Shown here one piece after another: positions 19,206 to 30,090 of a stretch of DNA of 64,000 nt (within the stretch, counting starts at the first letter, position 1; each line of letters begins with the position of its first letter). The position numbers and the translations under genes were made by a program. The notes beneath the pieces are model-generated. The model made no database searches. It was not told the DNA's origin and was given only the letters and a program-made list of their open reading frames with translations. The stretch covers positions 23,911,586 through 23,975,585 of the forward strand of contig NC_044301.2 in NCBI RefSeq assembly GCF_004027225.2, written 5' to 3'. Origin of the DNA: Strigops habroptila. Lineage: Eukaryota > Chordata > Aves > Psittaciformes > Psittacidae.

Positions 19206-21781
19206 GGCCAGTGCAAAAGTCTAATGGAGAGTGGAGACTAACAGTGGACTATCTTGGCCTGAATGAAGTCACACCACCATTGAGTGCTGCCGTACCGGAC
19301 ATGCTGAAACTTCAATTTGAACTGGAGTCAAAGGCAGCCAAGTGGGATGCCACAAGTGATATTGGCAACGCATTTTTCTCAATCCCTTTGGCAGCAGAGT
19401 GCAGGCCACAGTTCGCTTTTACTTGGAGGGGCATCCAGTACACTTGGAACCGTCTGCCCCAGGGGTGGAAACACAGCCCTTCCATCTGCCATGGACTGAT
19501 CCAGACTGCACTGGAACAGGGGCAAGCTTCAGAACACCTGCAATACATTGATGGCATTATCGTGGGGGCAATACAGTGGAAGAAATTTTTGAGAAAGGGA
19601 GGAAGATAATCCAAATCCTGCTGAAGGCCGGTTTTGCCATAAACCGGAGTAAGGTCAAGGGACCTGTACAGGAGGTAGAATTTTTGAGAATAAAATGGCA
19701 AGATGGACGTCGCCAGATCCCCACAGATGTGATCAACAAGATAACAGCAATGTCTCCACCAACTCATAAGAAAGAAACACAAGCTTTCTTAGGTATTGTG
19801 AGGTTCTGGAGAATGCACATCCCAAATTACAGTCTGATTGTAAGCCCTCTCTATCACGTGACCCGGAAGAAGAATGATTTCAAATGGGGCCCTGAGCAAC
19901 AACAAGCCTTTGAACAAATTAAACGAGAGGTAGTTCATGCAGTAGCCCTTGGACCAGCCCGGGCCGGGCAAGATATGAAAAATGTGCTCTATACTGCAGC
20001 CGGGAAGAATGGTCCTACCTGGAGCCTCTGGCAGAAAGCTCCAGGGGAGATTCAAGGTCGACCCCTTGGCTTTTGGAGTCGGGGATATAAAGGATCTGAG
20101 GCCAGCTATACTACCACTGAAAAAGAGATACTGGCAGCCTATGAAGGGGTTCGAGCTGCTTCAGAAGTGATTGGCACTAAAAGCACAGCTCCTCCTGGCA
20201 CCCCAGTTGCCCATGCTGGGCTGGATTTTCAAAGTCAGGGTACCCTCTTGACATCATGCAACTGATGCTACATGGAGTAAGTGGGCCGCACTAATTACAC
20301 AACAAGCTCGAATAGGAAATCCCAGTCGTCCAGGAATTCTGGAAGTCATCATGGACTGGCCAGAAGGCAAAGATTTTGGAATGTCACCAGAGGAGGAGGT
20401 GACGCGTGCTGAAGAGGCCCCACTGTCAGAGAGTGAAAAGCAATATGCCTTGTTTCTGATGGGTCCTGCTGTATTGTGGGAAAGCATCGGAGATGGAAGG
20501 CATCTGTATGGAGTCCCCTGTGACAAGTTGTAGAAACTGCTAAAGGAGAGGGTGAATCGAGTCAGTTTGCAGAGGTGAAAGCCATCCAGCTGGCCTTGGA
20601 CATTGCTGAACGAGAAAAATGGCCAGTACTTTATCTCTATACTGACTCATGGATGGTGGCAAATGCCCTGTGGGGGTGGTTGCAGCAATGGAAGCAGAGC
20701 AACTGGCAACGCAGAAGTAAACCCATCTGGGCTGCTGCATTGTGGCAAGATATCGCTGCTCGGGTGCAGAACCTGGTGGTGAAGGTACGCCACGTAGATG
20801 CTCATGTACCCAAGAGTCGGGCCACTGAGGAACACCAGAATAACCAACAGGTGGATCAAGCTGTTAAGATTGAAGTGGCTCAGATTGGTTTATATTGGCA
20901 ACATAAGGGTGACTTATTTTTAGCCCAGTGGGCCCATGACACCCCAAGCCATCAAGGCAGAGATGCAACATATAGATGGGCTTGTGATCGAGGGGTGGAC
21001 TTAACAATGGACGCTATTGCCCAGGTTATTCATGAATGTGAAACGTGTGCTGCAATTAAGCAAGCCAAACAGTTAAAGCCTCTCTGGTATGGAGGACGAT
21101 GGCTGAAGTACAAATATGGGGAGGCCTGGTAGATTGACTATATCACACTCCCACCGACCCCCCCAAGGCAAGCACCATGTGCTTACCATGGTGGAAGCAA
21201 CCTCTGGCTGGCTGGAAACATACGCTGTGCCCCATGCCACTGCCCAGAACACTATCCTGGGCCTTGAGAAACAAGTTTTGTGGCGACACGGCACCCCAGA
21301 GAGAATCGAGTCAGACAATGGGACTCATTTCCGGAACAACCTTATAGACACTTGGGCCAAAGAGCATGGCATTGAGTGGGTATATCACATCCCCTACCAT
21401 GCACCAGCCTCTGGGAAAATCGAATGGTACAATGGGCTGTTAAAAACTACACTGAGAACAATGGGTGGTGGGACTTTCAAATACTGGGATAGACATTTAG
21501 CAAAAGCCACCTGGTTGGTCAACACAAGGGGATCTGCCAACAGGGCTGGCCCAGCCCAATCAGAACTTTTACCTACTGTAGAGGGGGATAAAGCTCCTGT
21601 GGTGCACATAAAGAATTTGTGGAAGACAGTCTGTTTCATTCCTGCTTCAGGTAATGGCAAACCTACTCGTGGGATTGCTTTTGCTCAGGGACCTGGATAT
21701 ACTTGGTGGGTAACATGGGAAGATGGGGAAGTCCGATGTGTACCTCAAGGGGATTTAATTTTGGGGGAAAACAGCCAATGA
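19206..21781 (+). pseudogene. ERVL-like element 1 pol (RT-RNase H-IN), disrupted
   Basis: RT resumes with GEWRLTVDY and LPQGWKHSPS; the catalytic box reads YIDG and not YIDD (about 19546-19557). A frameshift near 19575 leads to the thumb and connection (FLGIVRFWRMHIPNY). A second frameshift near 20260 leads to RNase H (YTDSWMVANAL, E in FAEVKAIQLAL). Integrase has HDTPSH and CETC zinc-binding residues, IDYI, SDNGTHF and an E in GKIEWYNG, and ends at 21781. A TAG at 21130-21132 and a frameshift near 21170 separate the integrase N-terminus and core. No env follows, as expected for ERVL. Confidence 0.9.
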
Positions 21782-22195
21782 ACTCAATTGTATGCTGTTG
21801 CCTGCTCTATAATACTTTTATAGCCCACCAGCTAGATGTCTTCAGGTCATCAGCGACTGACCTTGACTTCCCTCCGATCATCACCCCAGCAAAGAATGAA
21901 CTTTCACAAAACCAGACAAGCTCAGCAGTGACCAGACGAGTTTGGCGGTGTCATCAGCAGGCAACAACCCAGCACTACATACCGTCCCTCCTGCCCTGAG
22001 AAACTGTTACAAGAGATTGAGCCTGACATCATGGACTGGATGAATTCAGCAACTTTATAGGGATTGGTCCATGGACTAAGGAATGATATCTCTCTGTGTA
22101 TGTAGGTGTATACATATATGAGACAAAAGCGATGATATATTGAAAAATGTGGGATCTGAGCATGACGTGAATGGTATGGAATAAGGGATGGATAC
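21782..22195 (+). other. ERVL-like element 1, pol-to-LTR segment
   Basis: About 400 bp between the integrase stop and the 3' LTR with no env and no dUTPase motif. A purine-rich stretch (GGAATAAGGGATGG, about 22178-22191) just before the LTR may be the polypurine tract. Confidence 0.6.
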
Positions 22196-22758
22196 TTTCC
22201 CAGGTTCAGCTGTAGCAGTCATTTTTTCTCCTTTTTAGTAGTTGGTGCAGTGCTGTGTTTTTGACTTTCAGCCTGGGAACAACGCTGATAACACCGATGT
22301 TTTTAGTTGTTGCTAAGTAATGTTTACTCCGATCAAGGTCTCATGCTTTGCCAGGGAGGAGGGGCACGGGAAGCCGGGAGGAAGCAGAGACAGGACACCT
22401 GACCCAAACTAGCCAAAGTGGTATTCCATACCACAGCATATCATGCCCTCTATATAAACTGGGGGGAGTCACCCAGAAGGCCCAGATCGCTGCTCAGGTT
22501 GGGCTCATTATCGATTAGTGGGTGGTGAGCAATTGTATCCTCTCCCCTTGTTATTTCCCTTATCATTATTATTATTGGTGGTAGCAGTAGTGGTTTTGTA
22601 TTATACCTTAATTACTGGACTGTTCTTATCTCAACCTGTGGGATTAAATTATTTCGGTTCTCCTCCCCATCTCTCTGGGAGCGGAGGGAGGAAGAAGCAG
22701 GGGGAGTGAGCGAGGGGCTGCGTGGTTCTGAGTTACCAGCTGGGCTTAAACCATGACA
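22196..22758 (+). mobile_element. ERVL LTR shared by elements 1 and 2
   Basis: A 563-bp LTR starting TTTCCCAGGTTCAG (family start TGTCCTGGGTTCAG) and ending AAACCATGACA. It contains CTCTATATAAACTGG as a TATA box. ERVL gag-leader sequence follows at once at 22759 without a PBS, so it acts both as the 3' LTR of element 1 and as the only 5' LTR of element 2. Confidence 0.85.
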
Positions 22759-22928
22759 GAATACCACCAGGAGATCTTCCCCGAGGCTGGACAGTCATGA
22801 AAGTCAGGGTGTGTGGGATTGTATGGGCAAGCTCCTAGGCCAGTGAGCTTTGGAATTGCTTTGGAACTTCGCCCTGAACAAGTGTGAAATCCAGAAAAAC
22901 TAGTAAAACACTTAGACAAGGTGTGCTG
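22759..22928 (+). pseudogene. ERVL-like element 2 leader fragment
   Basis: It matches 4786-4955 of element 1 (ACCACCAGGAGATCTTCCCCGAGGC region), skipping the roughly 650-bp leader that carries the PBS and the 5S-like fragment. It is interrupted at 22929 by an insertion and resumes at 25695. Confidence 0.75.
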
Positions 22929-23353
22929 TGTAGGACAGGATTTGGCTACTCTCAGCAGGACTCCCAGTGCTGTTCAGCTGATAGAAGGAGACGTGTTGGA
23001 GCTTGTCGGTCGTAAACCATGGGAGGAATAAGATAAGGATAAAAGCTTGGCTGAGAAAGAATGGCCCTGTGTTTATTTATCAATCACGGGTTGGAAAGGT
23101 TGAGGGAGAAGGGAGTAGCCGACCTTGATGAAGAGGAGCTAACTCTTTGTGTAAGAAAAGATGTTGCTGGGGGAAGGTAAATGCTTGATTAATAGTTTGT
23201 CTTATGCTAGCCAATCAGCGTGTGCCTTCTGTAAAAGATAGACCAATCAGTATGAGACACACTAGGTAGGGACAAGTATAAATGTATATGGATAACTGTA
23301 ATAAAACGACATCTTGCTTGCATCAAGCTGCGTCCCGTCTCTCAATCGCGGCA
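22929..23353 (+). repeat. tRNA-Trp ERV 5' LTR
   Basis: TGTAGGACAGG...TCGCGGCA. A TATAAATG box lies at about 23277-23284 and an AATAAAA signal at about 23300. The first 100 bp are the end of the env frame duplicated from the 3' copy. Confidence 0.92.
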
Positions 23354-23356
23354 AAT

Positions 23357-23374
23357 TGGTGACCCCGACGTGAT
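23357..23374 (+). promoter_or_regulatory. Primer binding site for tRNA-Trp
   Basis: TGGTGACCCCGACGTGAT is the exact 18-base site used by alpharetroviruses. It lies 3 nt after the 5' LTR. Confidence 0.93.
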
Positions 23375-23493
23375 GTGTCGATGAACCGCCTAGCTGAGCG
23401 GCTTGCTGCGAGTCCCACAGAACTTTGAATGAGCTGCTGAAAGGAAGCAGGAGCTGGCCAGCCTGAAATCCCTCCGGAGTAGAGAGGTGAGCT

Positions 23494-24303
23494 GTGGGAA
23501 ACATGGGAAATCAAGAATCTTCCCCAGAGAGAGATGTATATGAGCTTATGAAAGCTCTCCTGCGAAAGCATGGGAAAAATGTTCCTGGTCATGACCTCAA
23601 AGCAATACTTAAATGGGTGCAGGTGAAAATACCCACTGTGACTGCATCTAGTATTTTTACGAAGGAACTTTGGGACAATGTGGGGGTGAAATTATGGGAT
23701 GCAGCAACAACTGGGAGCGCCGAGGCTCAGCGCATGCTCCCTTGGTGGAGAAGCATTTTTGAGGCTTTGAAAGTCCAGGAAAAAAGCCACAAAGATGTAG
23801 CAGAGAAAGAAGCAGACTCTCCCACGGTACCTCCGCTGTTATCAGAGGACTGAAAAAACCCCAAGTCTTTGGAGGTCTGTGCCGCGGGCTACCCCCCAGA
23901 GGAAGACCCCTTTGATCCAGGACCAATGGACCCTGAAAAAGAGCCAGACCTCTACCCCCCTGACCCACGCGATGTTTGGGTTAACATAAGACGACAAGCC
24001 TTGAAGGAGGGAGATCTGGAAATTGCTAAGACAATTGTAGCCCCCGTAATATATCAAGGTCGGGGGGCACAGTGGGAGGCTTTGTCTTTTCCGGTAGTTA
24101 AGGAGCTGCGCCGCACTGTTACCGAACATGGGCTTTCTTCCCCGTATTTTGCAAGCTTGCTATCTTCTGTCTTTGATACTTATGTTATGACTCCGCATGA
24201 TCTAAAATCCCTGGCGCAATTGTTATTGACTCCGATCATCCTCCGGACCACCCTTTCGAGCAACAAATCGGTGAATCTCCTGAGGAGGGCCAGGACAACA
24301 TGA
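23494..24303 (+). pseudogene. tRNA-Trp ERV gag, truncated
   Basis: The frame starts with MGNMGNQESSPERD (Gly2, possible myristoylation) and encodes a matrix domain. An in-frame TGA at 23851-23853 follows PPLLSED. The frame continues through an acidic Pro-rich linker (EEDPFDPGPMDPEKEPD) into the capsid N-terminal domain (FPVVKELRRTVTEHGLSS, MTPHDLKSL), then is cut by a deletion near 24230. The capsid part closely parallels the ERVK gag at 17231-18700 (PYEAVKELRTAVREGG, FTPHDWKSL). The capsid C-terminus and nucleocapsid are missing. Confidence 0.8.
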
Positions 24304-24332
24304 ATTGAATACCGCAAGCAAGGAAGGACTAT

Positions 24333-24640
24333 ATGAATCAGTGTAAAGAAATATCAACTGCAGAAGTCGTTTGTATTTTATGTAAAACTTGTGACCCTTG
24401 GGTCTTGTGTATATGCTATACTTGTGAAAAGGAATGGTGGCGCCGAGCGACGCTTGCCAAACGCTGGTGCGATGACTGTTTAGAAAAGGAAATTGATGTA
24501 GCAAAAGTCTTAGTTGTCACAGGGCACGAATTGTTAGGAAATAGCCGTTATTTACATAGTTGTGTAGACTGGTCTCATTTAGTGTATAAAAGGTCGAAGG
24601 AGGTCCGTGTAGCCTCGGACGCCTTTCTGTCCTGACTCCT
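24333..24640 (+). pseudogene. tRNA-Trp ERV env SU remnant (uncertain)
   Basis: A 100-codon Cys- and Trp-rich frame (CKTCDPWVLCICYTCEKEWW) lies between the gag deletion point and TM. Its place suggests surface-subunit sequence, but no motif settles this; it could also be leftover sequence from a rearranged region. Confidence 0.35.
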
Positions 24641-24649
24641 AATACATCT

Positions 24650-25366
24650 ATGATTTTACAACACCGTCTTTCTCATAGAGCGAAGCATGGCATTCATGCA
24701 TATACCCCTGATTGCGATGATAGCACGGAGTTTTGGTCTTTTAGTCAACGCTTTGTTACCTCTCTTCTGATACCTGGGCTTGCTGCTGGGAGAGCATTAG
24801 CGACTCTAGATAAACTTGGCTGCTGGCTTGCTAAACAAACTAATGCTACTAGTGATGCCTTATCTGGTCTTTTATTAGATGTAGATAGTGTTCGCCATGC
24901 TACATTGCAGAATAGAGCTGCTATAGACTTTTTGCTTTTAGCGCAAGGCCATGGCTGTGAAGATTTTGAAGGCATGTGTTGTATGAATCTCTCCGATCAC
25001 TCAGAATCAATCCATGCCAGTATTCAACAGCTTAAAAAAGGAGTCTTTAAACTCCGACAAGACGATAGTTGGGATTGGTTAGATAAACTCCTTGGAGGAT
25101 GGGTGCTGTCAGGATGGTTAAGGAGTTTGGTAAAGACAATTGTTTACGCCTTGGCTGTCTTTGTTCTCCTGTTAATCCTTTTACCCTGTTTGTTGCAGTG
25201 TCTACAAAGATTGATAGAACGTTCCATGAAAAAAATTCTTTTTGTGCAACAGGAAGGGGGAGATGTAGGACAGGATTTGGCTACTCTCAGCAGGACTCCC
25301 AGTGCTGTTCAGCTGATAGAAGGAGACATGTTGGAGCTTGTCGGTCGTAAACCATGGGAGGAATAA
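24650..25366 (+). pseudogene. tRNA-Trp ERV env TM subunit
   Basis: A 238-codon open frame encodes most of a transmembrane subunit. It has a heptad region, the immunosuppressive-type LQNRAAIDFLLL segment and a CEDFEGMCC motif (CX6CC, the covalent SU-TM type). A membrane span (VYALAVFVLLLILLPCLLQ) and a tail follow. The core closely resembles avian leukosis-type TM. The start codon here is only the first Met; SU, cleavage site and fusion peptide are missing upstream. The last 34 codons lie in the 3' LTR. Confidence 0.85.
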
Positions 25367-25688
25367 GATAAGGATAAAAGCTTGGCTGAGAAAGAATGGC
25401 CCAATGTTTATTTATCAATCACGGGTTGGAAAGGTTGAGGGAGAAGGGAGTAGCCGACCTTGATGAAGAGGAGCTAACTCTTTGTGTAAGAAAAGATGTT
25501 GCTGGGGGAAGGTAAATGCTTGATTAATAGTTTGTCTTATGCTAGCCAATCAGCGTGTGCCTTCTGTAAAAGATAGACCAATCAGTATGAGACACACTAG
25601 GTAGGGACAAGTATAAATGTATATGGATAACTGTAATAAAACGACATCTTGCTTGCATCAAGCTGCGTCCTGTCTCTCAATCGCGGCA
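25264..25688 (+). repeat. tRNA-Trp ERV 3' LTR
   Basis: A 425-bp copy of 22929-23353 followed by GTGCTG. Confidence 0.92.
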
Positions 25689-25694
25689 GTGCTG

Positions 25695-27157
25695 TCATAC
25701 TGGCAATACCAGAGAGGTACAAATCACCGCAGTGTGCTAGGGCTTGGCCTATGCCTATAGAGCCCTGCTCAACACTATCCAGCACCCTCAAGGGGAAAAA
25801 AGTTTCTCTGGATCTGATGGCAAAGTAATAGACAACACAGCTACTCTGTCCCCAAAACCGAGCACAGCGGCCACTCCAACCCCAGTGAAAGACGCTGGAG
25901 CTACTCCAACCCTGGTAGCAGGCACTGCAGCTGAATCAAAGGACCAGTCCGTGCTGCTATCAGTTGCCCCTATACACAAGAGGAGATGCAATCGAAAAGC
26001 ACAAAAAGCAACTCGTGTAGTGAAGGAAGATGAAAAAGACTCAGTGCCAGAACTAGAGGGGGTGACACCTGAACAAGAGGAATTAGTATGAGAAACAGAG
26101 GAAGAGGGACAACAAGAGGGAACTTCTTGATCCCTGTCCTTGACTGACTGAGCTGTGGAATATTCAAAAAGATTTCAGCCATCTTCCAGGGGAGCACATC
26201 ATCACCTGGTTGCACCAGTGCTGGGACAATGGGGCTGACAGTCACAAACTAGAAGGCAGGGAAGCCAAGCAGCTGGAATCACTTGCTAGGGAAGGGAGAA
26301 TTGACAAAGTTATTGCAAAAGAGAAACAAGTCCTCAGCCTCTGGAGGCGGCTCTTGGCAGCTGTGAAAGAAAGGTATCCCTATAAGGACAATTATATATA
26401 TCGCCCAATCAAGTGGACCACTATAGAGAAAGGCCTCCAGTACCTGAGGGAATTAGCTGTTCTAGAGATGATCTATCATAAGTCGGATGCTGGGAATGCA
26501 CCCGTAGATCCAGATGAAGTCGAATATACATGACGCATGTGGCGGAAATTTACATGGAGCGTGCCATTGTCGTATGCCAACTCATTGGCAACAATGAACT
26601 GGAGGGATGCAGCGGTACCAACAGTGGATGAAGTGAGTCGTCAACTCTGGGAGTTTGAAGAAAATCTCACCCCTTCCATCATTTCAGCTGTGGAAAGACT
26701 CCTGTCCCAGGAGTTCAAGAAATTGAGAGACGATCTATCCAGCTCCCCACGTGTACAGACCCGCATCACAGGTATTAACATTAAGCGCCCTGTTGCTCGA
26801 GAGGGAAGACAGAGAAGGTACACGCCATGGGCCACCCTATAGTTTTACCTGCAGGATCATGGAGAAGACATGAGAAAGTGGGATGGAAAACCTACCTCAG
26901 TTCTGGAGGAATGGGTACATGAATTGAAAAGGAAAACAGTGGTCAATGGTGATCCTCCCAAGAAAGTTGCTGCTCCAGTCTCTGGTGAGCATTTTCCCAG
27001 ATGGAGTGGAAAAGCTGATTTTACGCCAACTCCTATGAATAGGAATGCTAATGCTTTTGTACTAGAAGAATCTTATGATCACTCTTAGAGGGGCCCTGCC
27101 TCCAGCCAGGTGGAGGAGAGTGACAGTCAGGTTTACTGGACTATGTGGATCAGATGG
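25695..27157 (+). pseudogene. ERVL-like element 2 gag
   Basis: It continues the leader at 22759-22928. It has a shorter Thr/Ala/Pro tract than element 1 (25840-25950), a Lys/Glu-rich part, then the capsid-like region (RYPYKDNYIYRPIKWTT, PTVDEVSRQLWEFEENLTP), an Arg-rich segment and PVSGEHFPRWSGKADFTP, with a stop at 27086-27088. In-frame stops are TGA at 26531-26533 and TAG near 26840. The element breaks off at about 27157, just before the protease, where CR1 sequence begins. Pol sequence that would follow is found inverted at 43328-45449. Confidence 0.8.
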
Positions 27158-30004
27158 CCTCTAATGAATGCTCGGAGCGATGCAGAACTACTTCAGCTGC
27201 TCCAGCTGATGAGTCGGCTTCATTTGGAGCTCGGCTCAGATGCCTCTATACAAACGCCAATGGAATGGGGAATAAACAAGAGGAATTAGAGATGTGTACA
27301 TGTCTACAGGGATATGATATCATTGGAATCACGGAAACATGGTGGGATGGCTCCTATGACTGGAGTGTTGGAATGGAAGGTTATAGGCTCTTTAAGAAAG
27401 ACAGGCTGGGCAGATGGGGAGGGGGTGTAGATATTTATGTCAATGATAGTCTGGAGAGTATGGAACTCTGCCTGGGGACAGGTGATGGGCCAACTGAGAG
27501 GTTGTGGGTTAGGGTCAAAGGGAAAACTGCAATGGGGGACATTACTGTGGGGGTCTGCTACAGGCCACCCGATCAAGAGGACTATGTGGATGAAGCCCTC
27601 TATAGACAGATAGGAGCAGCCTCATGCTCGCAGGCCCTTGTCTTCGTGGGGGACTTCAACCATCCTGACATCTGTTGGAGGGACGGTACGGCCCGGCACA
27701 AGCAATCCAGGAGGTTCCTCGATTGTGTGGAAGACAATTTCCTCTTGCAAGTAATAGAGGAGCCAACAAGGAGGGGTGCCATGCTTGATCTCATGCTGAC
27801 CAACAGGGAGGGGCTGGTGGGGAATGTGATGCTCCAAGGCAGCCTTGGCTGCAGCGATCATGAGATGGTGGAGTTTGAGATCCTCAGGACAGTGCAAAGG
27901 GCACGCAGTAAGCTCACTGCCCTGGACTTCAAGAGAGCAGACTTTGTCCTCTTCAGGAACCTGTTCAGTAAGGTTCCATGGGATAAAGCCCTAGAGGGCA
28001 GGGGGGCCCAAGACTGCTGGTTGATATTCAAGGATCACCTGCTCGAAGCTCAGGAGTGTTGCATCCCGACCAGAAGGAAATGGTGCAGGAGGGCCAGGAG
28101 ACCTCCACGGACGGATAAGGAGCTGCTGAGGAAATTTAGAGGGAAAAAAGAAGCTTATAGAAGGTGGAAGCGAGGACAGGCGGCCTGGGAAGAATATAGG
28201 GACATTGTCCGGGAAGCTAGTGATAAGGTCAGGAAAGCTAAGGCCCAGTTAGAATTAAATCTGGCAAGGGATGTGAAAGATAACGGGAAGGGCTTCTATA
28301 GGTATGTAGCAAACAAACGGCAGACTAGGGATAATGTGGGCCCTCTCCGGAAGCTATTGGGAGAACTGGCTACTCTGGATTTGGAGAAGGCTGAGGTTCT
28401 CAATGACTTCTTTGCCTCAGTCTTCACTGGCAAATGCTCTGACCACACCACCCAAGTCTTGGAAAGCAGATGCAGGGACTGTGAGAATGAAGACCTTAGG
28501 CCCACTGTAGGAGAGGATCAGGTTCGAGATCATCTTAAGAACCTGAACGTGCGCAAGTCCATGGGACCTGATGAAATCCATCCATGGGTCCTGAAGGAGC
28601 TGGCGAATGAAGTTGCTAAGCCACCGTCCATCATATTTGAAAAATCCTGGCAGTCAGGTGAAGTTCCCGATGACTGGAAAAAGGGAAATAAAACCCCCAT
28701 TTTAAAGAAGGGGAAGGTGGAAGACCCGGGGGACTACAGACCAGTCAGCCTCACCTCTGTGCCTGGCAAAATCTTGGAGCAGATTCTCCTGGAAAGCATG
28801 CTAAGGCACATGAAAAACAACGAGGTGGTTGGTAACAGCCAACATGGCTTCACTAAGGGGAAATCCTATCTGACCAATGTGGTGGCCTTCTATGATGGGG
28901 CTACAGAACTGACGGATAGGGGCAAAGCAGTTGACGTCATCTTCCTGGACTTGTGCAAAGAATTTGACGCTGTCCCGCACGACATCCTTGTCTCTAAAGT
29001 GGAGAGACATCAATTCGATGGATGGACCATTCGCTGGATAAAGAACTGGCTCGATGGCCGCACGCAAAGAGTTGAGGTCAACAGCTCAATGTCCAGTTGG
29101 AGACCAGTAACGAGTGGTGTCCCTCAGGGGTCAGTGTTGCGACCCATCTTGTTCAACGTCTTTGTCGGCGACATGGACAGTGGGATCGAGTGCGCCCTCA
29201 GCAAGTTTGCCGACGACACCAAGCTGTGTGGTTCGGTTGATACGCTGGAGGGAAGGGATGCCATCCAGAGGGACCTTGACACACTTGTGAGGTGGGCCAT
29301 TGCCAACCTCTTGAAGTTCAACAATGTGAAGTGCGAAGTCCTACACCTGGGTCGGGGCAGTCCCAGGCACTGCTACACGTTGGGCAGAGAAGAGATTCAG
29401 AGCAGCCCTGAGGAGAAGGACTTGGGGGTGTTGGTTGATGAGAAACTTAACATGAGCCAGCAGTGTGCGCTCACAGCCCAGAAAGCCAACCACATCCTGG
29501 GCTGCATCAAAAGAAGTGAGACCAGCTGGTCGAAGGAGGTGATCCTGCCCCTCTTCTCTGCTCTTGTGAGACCTCACTTGGAGTACTGCGTACAGTTCTG
29601 GTGTCCTCAATATAAGAAGGACTTGGAGCTGTTGGAGCAAGTCCAGAGGAGGGCCACGAGGATGATAAGGGAGCTTGAGCGCCTCCCGTATGAAGACAGG
29701 CTGAGAAAGTTGGGGCTGTTCAGCCTGGAGAAGGCTGCGTGGAGACCTCCTAGCAGCCTTCCATTATCTGAAGGTGGCTTACAAGGATGCTGGGGAGGGA
29801 CTCTTCATTAGGGACTGTAGTGATAGGACAAGGGGTAACGGGTTTAAACTTAAACAGGGGAAATTCAGGTTAGAGATAAGGAGGAAGTTCTTTACAGTGA
29901 GGGTGGTGAGGCACTGGAGCAGCTTGTCCAAGAAGGTTGTGAATGCTCCGTCCCTGGCGGTGTTCAAGGCCAGGTTGGACAGAGCCTTGGGCGACATGGT
30001 CTAG
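27145..30004 (+). pseudogene. CR1 copy 1 ORF2 (endonuclease-reverse transcriptase)
   Basis: An 888-codon frame encodes an APE-type endonuclease with [23 protein letters not shown] and SDHE, in the catalytic order N-E-D-N-D-H (about residues 40-240). The reverse transcriptase has the [15 protein letters not shown] and SKFADDTKL motifs (FADD catalytic box intact, about residue 690). A frameshift near 29735, within the conserved LSLEKRRL stretch, throws the C-terminal 90 codons into another frame, ending ALGDMV with TAG at 30002. The first codons before 27158 are ERVL-derived, so the Met at 27145 is not the native start. Confidence 0.9.
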
Positions 30005-30090
30005 AGTGAGGTGTCCGTGCCCATGGCAGGGGGTTTGGAACTAGATGATCATAAGGTCCTTTCCAACCCTAGCTATTCTATGATTCTATG
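27158..30090 (+). mobile_element. CR1 LINE copy 1 (5'-truncated, long ORF2)
   Basis: A chicken-repeat-1 non-LTR retrotransposon lacking ORF1 and 5' UTR but reaching the 3' tail (TTCTATGATTCTATG at 30075-30090). It begins inside the ERVL sequence at the start of ORF2. Its near-complete frame indicates a fairly recent copy. Confidence 0.95.

Larger units (their letters stand above)
22929..25688 (+). mobile_element. Young ERV with tRNA-Trp primer site (gag and env remnants)
   Basis: Two 425-bp LTRs (22929-23353 and 25264-25688), about 4 differences apart by eye, flank a 1.9-kb interior. A perfect 6-bp target duplication, GTGCTG, is at 22923-22928 and 25689-25694. Pol is absent. The near-identical LTRs make it the youngest provirus in the window. 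Gag is betaretrovirus-like, while the PBS and the Env TM are alpharetrovirus-like. Confidence 0.95.
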
